From positions 5,890,001-5,954,000 of the forward strand of contig NW_025791658.1 of the NCBI RefSeq assembly GCF_921293095.1: DNA of 64,000 nt. Direction: 5' to 3'. The DNA comes from Ischnura elegans. Lineage: Eukaryota > Arthropoda > Insecta > Odonata > Coenagrionidae. The position numbers and the translations under genes are program-made. Positions within the stretch are counted from its first letter, which is position 1. The number at the start of each line of letters is the position of its first letter. Shown here in pieces: positions 58,263 to 64,000 of this stretch. The notes below the pieces were generated by a model. The model made no database searches. It worked only from the letters and a program-made list of their open reading frames with translations, and had not been told where the DNA came from.

Positions 58263-58424
58263 TAAACAATTAAATAAAGAAAATGAGAAGGCGTGTTGCG
58301 GATTGCCTACCCCACAAAACTACTTTCGGGGACAAGATAAAAGGTCATTTTCTCGTTAATTAGAAGCAATAGAGCTGATGTAATTAGTTCAAAATATCAA
58401 GAAAAGACCAATGTTATACACCAT

Positions 58425-58610
58425 TGAAAAAATGAGTGCTTGCTAAAACCAAATTTAAATTAGTTACATTTTTAACGTTTTTCTCTAACAATTTCGAAAT
58501 TTCAAGACAAAATGGCAAACAGAAGATATTAACCGATTTTGAAAAAAATCATATCTCTAATACCCACCCGGGTACGCAACTTTTGCCTGGGATTACGATT
58601 CGATCCTAAA
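58425..58610. repeat. Direct repeat flanking a LINE, left copy
   Basis: GAGTGCTTGCTAAAACCAAA, then CAAGACAAAATGGCAAAC and CCGGGTACGCAACTTTTGCC recur in order at 59140-59290. The two are separated by LINE sequence. Confidence 0.7.
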
Positions 58611-58639
58611 AAAAGTGGCAGTCTAAGTCTCTTGGACCC

Positions 58640-59136
58640 CGCTCAGAGGGTCTACATCTACATCTATAAAATACCCCGCAAGCCGCCTAAAAGGCGTGTG
58701 GCAGTGGGTGTTAGGACACCTGCCGAGGTTGGTACTAGCGTTTATTAAAGTCCTTTATGGTTCGGGGGAAAAACGAATTCCCATTTCTATCCGTTCGGCA
58801 AAACATCTCTCTTAATTTATCGCTTCTATCGGACCTGGAAATATAGTGTAGCTCTAGTATTATGTTCTCTGTGTCGCTCTTAAAGATATCCATTCTCAAT
58901 TGTTCAAGCAATCTAAGCCTAGCGCGCAGCCTCCGAGTCTCCAATGGCTCCCAGACTAATTCGCTTAACATCTGGGTAACGCAGTCTGTACGCCCGTAGC
59001 TGTTTTTGACGAACCGCGCAGCCTTCCTTTGTATATTATTCAGTTCGCGGATTAAGTCTTTCTGCACGGGATCCCATACGCTCGCTGCATATTCAAGGTG
59101 CGGTTGGACGAGATTTGGACCAATTTCATACCGCAT
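58640..59136 (-). pseudogene. LINE (CR1/Jockey-like) ORF2 3' end
   Basis: The minus frame is open for 133 codons: EIGPNLVQPHLEYAASVWDP, QKDLIRELNNIQRKAARFVK, then SELVWEPLETRRLRARL and FFPRTIKDFNKR with a stop at 58735. LVxPHLEYAASVWDP is the distal reverse-transcriptase motif of this LINE group. The 3' part shows GCCGCCTAAAAGGCGTGTGG, a potential hairpin, and ends in the TCTACA repeat near 58652-58665. It is 5'-truncated with no internal stop. The relative at 8830-9285 is more decayed. Confidence 0.85.
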
Positions 59137-59139
59137 TGG

Positions 59140-59290
59140 AAAAAAGTAGTGCTTGATGAAACAAAATTTAAATTATTTTCACATTTCTAACGTTTTTCGT
59201 TTCAAAATTCGAAATTTCGAGACAAAATGGCGAACGAATCATATCTGTAATACCCGCTCGGGTACGCAACTTTTGCCGGGTATTACGATT
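59140..59290. repeat. Direct repeat flanking a LINE, right copy
   Basis: It matches 58425-58610 at about 80 percent by eye. Confidence 0.7.
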
Positions 59291-59294
59291 CGCT

Positions 59295-60961
59295 CAGTGG
59301 CGGCTGGTGGTAATTTATCTAGGGTGTGCATTAAAGCAGATATGGGATGATTTAAATATATTACGTAAATCCTAATCCATGAGCATCATATTTCGTCGTA
59401 ATAGAATACATAGCAAACAAAACATATCACTGGTACACTCTACCCTTAAAATAGCATGAACAGAAATAATATTAGCATGCATTAATTATTCTAAACACAC
59501 CTTTACAAGTGATGGTAGATGAAATTCATTCTCCTTTCCTTACACCCTATGAGGAAGTAGTGTAAAAACGGCCATACAGATGACTCTGTTGTAGACGGAC
59601 TAGGATCAAACCGACCTTGACTAGGATCCTGGGCGCAGGTAGTGTAGGTGGCGGCTACACCACTACACTACCTGCGAGTCACTCCCCAAAAATATGCGCA
59701 AAATATATATATATAAATAAAAATGTTGTCCGTCATCCCCACACGCATCTCTCCTGGTCCCCACACATTGTTTATCGCATGATTCCATCTTTAATCAATG
59801 TTTCAAAGTTTCAATCATTGCCTCCCTGTTACCCACTGACTGGCCCCTCAATCTCCACACCCTCGAATTGGCGTGCATCTGGCATTTGCAAGCCAACAAG
59901 CACCCGGGTCTGAATGTATCTTGTTGAGTTAGCCCCGCCCCAATACACCCCTCCCCTCTTCCCCCCACCTTTTCCCTTTTTCCAGCACACTCCTTCCCCA
60001 CTCATTCTCTCCTTGGCTGATGAAGTAGCTACAACTACGAAAGTCTTCCAGTTATATTTTTCGTGTGAGTGTTTCTTTTTTTGTGTCTATGTTTAGTGAC
60101 TGTGATTTGAACCTTCATATTATGTGCTACGTTGCATCCCATTTCTACAAAACATTGAATATATAAATAAAAAATATATAAATTTACAAGTAAATATGAT
60201 GGGATCGTAGGGTTGGTATGAAGGGGTGTGGAGGGGTATGGTTGGAATGGAGGTTTTACGATGTGAAGAGGTTCACTATATAGAGGTTTTACGGCATTAT
60301 TATAGCTAGCCACAGCTTGCCGTATTATGGCCCGACTGTGTTTGCCATCCGGCAAGCCATAGTTTCGCTTGCCAAAAATTAAATACCCACTCGATTATAA
60401 TTATACATCTACTAATCAAAGAGTTTTTTCAATCGCCTACACCGAAAATGTAGGAAAATAACGGAAAAATAAAGCGATAAGTTCGCATTTGTAGCCGCGG
60501 GGCGCATGCCAGATCGTCCCAATCCATCGACATGCAGTTATCTATGAAGAGTGGTAGTGGTGGGGGCTGCTGGTGCTATGACGCGTCTAAGTGTGTGCCT
60601 TGTGGAAGTCTTGGGACGCCGCCCGAGCATGCGCAGAACGACGTATCTAGTGAGATGACATCGCTGCGCCGGCCGGCGGACGTATAATCTTGGTGTGTTG
60701 CAGAATACCTTGTTTTGGTGACCAGTTGAATTATTGTGTGTAAATTGTTTTTAATGAAAAATGGGCCTAGTTACAGTTGAGTTCATAGAGGTAATGATTG
60801 TTTGTGTTTTTGCTTTAGTGATTGTTTTGTGTATTAGTGAGTCAAAATGGTCCATATATTTCCTTAAAAACTCACTGAAGCACACAAACTTTTCAAAGAT
60901 TTGGACCCCCCAATTTGGAGTTTGCCCCCCCCCCCCAGCATTTGACTCACGAGCCGCCACT
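59295..60961. mobile_element. Candidate hAT-type element, 1.67 kb
   Basis: The left end is CAGTGGCGGCTGGTGG. The right end in reverse is CAGTGGCGGCTCGTGAG. The adjoining 8 bp do not match, so either the ends come from different copies or the target duplication has decayed. A GC-rich segment at 60490-60700 followed by an ATG at 60761 and a GTAATG donor-like site resembles the 5' part of a transposon gene. A 60200-60292 insert belongs to the CAGTAAAACCTCT family. Confidence 0.4.
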
Positions 60962-61017
60962 GGGTGGGCCATTGTTGAGCGTTTGCTCAGTGGAGGCGTA
61001 AATCATATCTGGTTTAT

Positions 61018-61104
61018 ATGACGACTCGGTAGCTTAACTGGAGATAGCATTTGACCTGAACGTGTTGAATGCTGGTACGAATCCCGAATGGTATTTTACT
61101 CTTT
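61018..61104 (+). repeat. tRNA-derived SINE fragment
   Basis: CTCGGTAGCTTAACTGGAGA (A-box-like) and GCTGGTACGAATCCCGAATG (B-box-like, GGTACGAATCC) are about 35 bp apart. There is no complete cloverleaf. Confidence 0.55.
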
Positions 61105-61110
61105 GGAATA

Positions 61111-61776
61111 GGGTAGTTTCCTTCATCAAAGAAAACGAAAGGCATTGATTGCGATTCGTTACCCACCATTAGTGTATTCATAATATACAAATTATTTGGT
61201 TTTAGAAATCCCAATTTAGACGAATGGCAATGGTTAATTTTAACCGCATTTGAAAAGGGCCAGATTGGCGCCCATGTGATGTCACTCCACGTGACGTCAC
61301 AGGGACCTAGTTTCTATACGAGTAGATAGGAGTTTTACATCGTCTGAGATTACCAATGCATATATGAGGCTCAGAGCTCAAGGAAACATGTCTTAATAAT
61401 CACCTACTTATTAAAATTGACTAAAGTCGGAAAGTTTTCTTCGTTTGCTAAGGTATTAGTAATCCTTTTTTAAGCCCTGCACTACCAGCTAGCATGGTAC
61501 TCTGCTACCTGTCAGCATCCTGCGTCGTATCAGCGCTCAGAACCTCGCCCCAAGGTCACCTCACTTGTGGCAGAGGGAACCAGAACGACGTCACACGGGA
61601 GTTTTCCCGGCATTCATACTTAGCCGTCGCGTTTTCGCGCACTTGAAAATTTACACTTTTCATTTAATCGCGAAAAATAGATATCGTTATTAAAAAATCT
61701 AAAAGCGTGAAATACGTACTCCAGGAGTAATAATCTTTCCATTTAGGCAATTTAAAAAAATAATAGGAAACCACCC
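61111..61776. mobile_element. TA-type MITE (GGGTGGTTTCC family), copy 6
   Basis: The ends GGGTAGTTTCCTTCATC and AGGAAACCACCC have TA at 61109-61110 and 61777-61778. It lies 70 bp inside the intron following the LDLa exon. Confidence 0.88.
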
Positions 61777-61846
61777 TACTATCGCACTAGAATGGACTTT
61801 ATTCCAATACAGGATAAGTGAAGGTTTTTATTAATGGACACCTTAC

Positions 61847-62002
61847 CGATGATGTTGGCTTCTTTCGCACTGGCGCAGTCCACCTCGTCAGCACAATCTC
61901 CAAATGGACAGTTGACCAATCCGTCGTTGACCAGTGACCTGGAGATGCACAGGCCATACCCACAGTGGAATAGGCTCTCGGGAACACGACGGCCATCGCA
62001 TT
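61847..62002 (-). CDS. LDL-receptor class A-like exon
   Basis: This internal exon is 156 nt and phase 1 at both ends. The acceptor reads TTCCCGCAG just above 62002 and the donor is G|GTAAGG at 61846. It encodes about 51 residues starting CDGRRVPESLFHCGYGLCIS and containing NDGLVNCPFGDCADEVDC. The six-cysteine spacing and the F-x-C, G-x-CI and acidic C-terminal DE-x-DC signatures are those of an LDLa module, an extracellular calcium-binding ligand-recognition repeat. It is atypical: the usual Cys before Asp-Gly is Asn (VNDG), and an extra Cys sits in FGDCADE, so the disulphide pattern must differ or the missing Cys is compensated. A phase 1-1 exon is usual for shuffled LDLa modules. The donor lies only 70 bp from a 666-bp MITE (61111-61776). 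The downstream partner exon is either 50248-50384 or 18041-18250. Confidence 0.8.
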
Positions 62003-62444
62003 CTGCGGGAAAGAGTACACAAATGGACTGATCATAATGAAAAAGCTGACTCCCGATTATGCGGCTGCGAATTATCCGGGTTGCGGATTATCCGTGCATG
62101 ATTTACACTCTCGCTCAATTTTTTCCGCAATCTTTATTTTAAAAAAATTAAATCGGACACAATATCATCGGAATGACTGCATTAAGTAATGCTAGGATAA
62201 CCGGGCTTATTATTTCCGTTAGAATCCCCTTCGTAAAACGGAAGCAATAACACGCTAGCTGCATTCACGGGAGCACCGTGTTCCCGTTTTCCAAGCCTCG
62301 CAGTGCGTGACCGCGCTCAGTGATCACGGATACATCTCGCGCAGCAGTTTTAACCCGGGAAACTTTACGAGACACGACTACGTGGCGTGGTACCTGATAG
62401 TGTAGTTTCCGACGTCGAGCAGTGGCTTTGAAGCATTCGAAAGC

Positions 62445-62521
62445 ACGAAAAGCGACGGAGCGGTAGTCAATGGATACTATCTGCATACGAATTAGATACG
62501 GAGGATTCTGTGCCGTCTGGG
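62445..62521. repeat. Half-arm of the foldback palindrome family
   Basis: It contains loop and right arm only (AAGCGACGGAGCGGTAGTCA to GTGCCGTCTGGG). A nearby phrase of about 65 bp (GCAGTTTTAACCCGGGAAAC) occurs twice, at 62342 and 62569. Confidence 0.75.
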
Positions 62522-62725
62522 ATTCGTGCAAACCACTTTTCTTTTCTTTTTTTGACGGGTATCCCGCAGCAGTTTTAACCCGGGAAACTTGTACGAGACA
62601 CGACTACGTGGTGTGGTACCTGAAAGTGTTGTTTCAGACGTCGCGAAGTGGTTTTGAAGCATTTTTCCTCTTTTCTGTATCCGCGATCACGCAGCCACGG
62701 ATGTGTGGTTTTCGAAACCAGGCCT

Positions 62726-64000
62726 ATGTTCCCATAAGAAAGTTCAATTTTCTTATAGGAAAATAAACGTTTCCTATGGGAACATAAAAGTTAGAACATA
62801 TAGGAATATAGAATTTTCTTACACGAATGTTCCCATAGGTAGTCTTCCTTTGATATAATATTATATAAACGTTTCCTATGGGAACATAAACGTTTCCTAT
62901 GGGAGCATAGAAGTTTCTTATAGGAACCTTCCGGTAAGAAAATTCTATATTCCTATACGAAAGTTCTTACACGAATGTTCCCATAGGAAAGTTTTCCTTT
63001 TATATAAAATTATATAAAAGTTTCCTATGGGAACATAAACGTTTCCTATGGGAACAGAAGTTTCTTATAGGAACATAAAAGTTTCCTATAGGGACATAAA
63101 AGTTTCCTATAGGAAGATTCCTGTAAGAAAATTGTATATTCCTATACGAAAGTTCTTAAACGAATGTTCCCATAGGAAAGTTTTCCTTTTATATAAAATT
63201 ATATAAACGTTTCCTATGGGAACAGAAGTTTCTTATAGGAACATAAAAGTTTCCTATGGGAACATAAAAGTTAGAACATATAGGAATATAGAATTTTCTT
63301 ACACTAATGTTCCCACAGCAAGTCCTCCTTTTATATAAAATTATATAAAAGTTTCCTATGGGAACATAAACGTTTCCTATGGGAACAGAAGTTTCTTATA
63401 GGAACATAAAAGTTTCCCATAGAAACATAAAAGTTTCCAATAGGGACATAAAAGTTTCCTATAGGGACATAAAAGTTTCCTATAGGAACATTCCTGTAAG
63501 AAAATTCTATATTCCTATACGAAAGTTCTTAAACGAATGTTCCCACAGGAAAGTTTTCCTTTTATATAAAATTATATAAACGTTTCCTATGGGAACAGAA
63601 GTTTCTTATAGGAGCATAAAAGTTTCCTATGGGAACATAAAAGTTAGAACATATAGGAATATAGAATTTTCTTACACGAATGTTCCCATAGGAAGTCCTC
63701 CTTTTATATAAAATTATATAAAAGTTTCCTATGGGAACATAAACGTTTCCTATGGGAACAGAAGTTTCTTATAGGAACATAAAAGTTTCCCAAAGAAACA
63801 TAAAAGTTTCCTATAGGGACATAAAAGTTTCCTATAGGGACATAAAAGTTTCCTATAGGAACATTCCTGTAAGAAAATTCTATATTCCTATACGAAAGTT
63901 CTTAAACGAATGTTCCCACAGGAAAGTTTTCCTTTTATATAAAATTATATAAACGTTTCCTATGGGAACAGAAGTTTCTTATAGGAGCATAAAAGTTTCC
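62726..64000 (+). repeat. Satellite-like array, about 373-bp higher-order unit
   Basis: Short words GTTTCCTATGGGAACATAAA and TTCTTATAGGAACATAAAAG alternate in units of 20-24 bp. Longer blocks repeat every 373 bp (ACAGAAGTTTCTTATAGGA at about 63222, 63595, 63968; TTATATAAAATTATATAAA between them). The array runs past the window edge. The ORFs here (KVSYRDIKVSYRN) are translations of the repeat. Confidence 0.9.

Larger units (their letters stand above)
10915..62002 (-). other. Host gene: LDLa-domain single-pass membrane protein, five visible exons
   Basis: This entry ties together five minus-strand exons (62002-61847, 50384-50248, 18250-18041, 14218-13952, 11114-10915). Each internal boundary has an AG acceptor or GT donor, and each junction falls after the first base of a codon, so all joins keep frame. 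The predicted product has an extracellular LDLa-like module, one membrane helix and, in the long form, a Pro/Gly/Tyr-rich cytoplasmic tail. The introns are filled with transposons (43.6 kb from the LDLa exon to the second transmembrane exon). The exon carrying the start codon and signal peptide is not visible and should lie above 64000. I do not recognise a named orthologue. The module order resembles LDLa-containing membrane receptors or adhesion proteins, but no function is claimed. No canonical AATAAA was found close behind either stop codon. Confidence 0.72.

Noticed and set aside
59625-59685. Perfect hairpin GCAGGTAGTGTAG with its complement
   Set aside because: It is a single short palindrome with no second copy and no context; too little to call a feature.
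63379-63952. Two 66-codon ORFs with KVSYRDI repeats
   Set aside because: They are translations of the satellite-like array, spaced by exactly one 373-bp unit.

Overview
The window is AT-rich nuclear DNA from a eukaryote, most likely an insect or other arthropod. The evidence is one gene with GT-AG introns of 3 to 44 kb, and a dense mix of decayed transposons: mariner, piggyBac, hAT, PIF/Harbinger-like, pogo/Tigger-like, Helitron, Penelope-like and CR1/Jockey-like LINEs. There are no operons, no ribosome-binding-site context, no rRNA and no intact tRNA gene. Species cannot be read from the sequence.

The only host gene I can support runs on the minus strand from 62002 to 10915. Its visible exons are, in order of transcription: an LDL-receptor class A (LDLa) exon at 61847-62002; a transmembrane exon with its own stop codon at 50248-50384; a second transmembrane exon with open ends at 18041-18250; and two Pro/Gly/Tyr-rich cytoplasmic-tail exons at 13952-14218 and 10915-11114. 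Every junction between these exons is phase 1, so the LDLa exon can join in frame to either transmembrane exon. This predicts two single-pass membrane proteins: one with a five-residue tail and one with a Pro-rich tail of about 180 residues. The 5' exons (start codon, signal peptide) must lie beyond 64000.

The rest is intergenic or intronic repeat. Region 1-10.9 kb (3' of the gene) holds a TTAA-bounded MITE, a PIF-like MITE, a hAT MITE, two pogo-like MITE families, foldback palindromes and a LINE 3' end. Region 11-18 kb holds MITEs and a 2.35 kb terminal-inverted-repeat element containing a cluster of triloop hairpins. Region 18.4-20.7 kb is a broken piggyBac element. Region 21-28 kb has a complete 0.9 kb hAT deletion derivative, a 0.64 kb element with perfect 40-bp inverted ends and a small Lys-rich ORF, and a Helitron helicase remnant present as a 400-bp inverted duplication. 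Region 28-41 kb has a minisatellite, LINE remnants, foldback elements and a solo LTR. Region 41-55 kb has hAT and PIF MITEs nested inside each other, plus Penelope-like and LINE tails. Region 55-57 kb is a mariner element split by a LINE insertion. The right edge (62.7-64 kb) enters a satellite-like array with a repeat of about 373 bp.

Many insertions can be dated relative to each other because the window also carries their target duplications or unoccupied copies of the target. No gene cluster, CRISPR, or complete autonomous element was seen. The two most unusual signals are the alternative transmembrane exons and the hairpin cluster at 14.45-14.94 kb.
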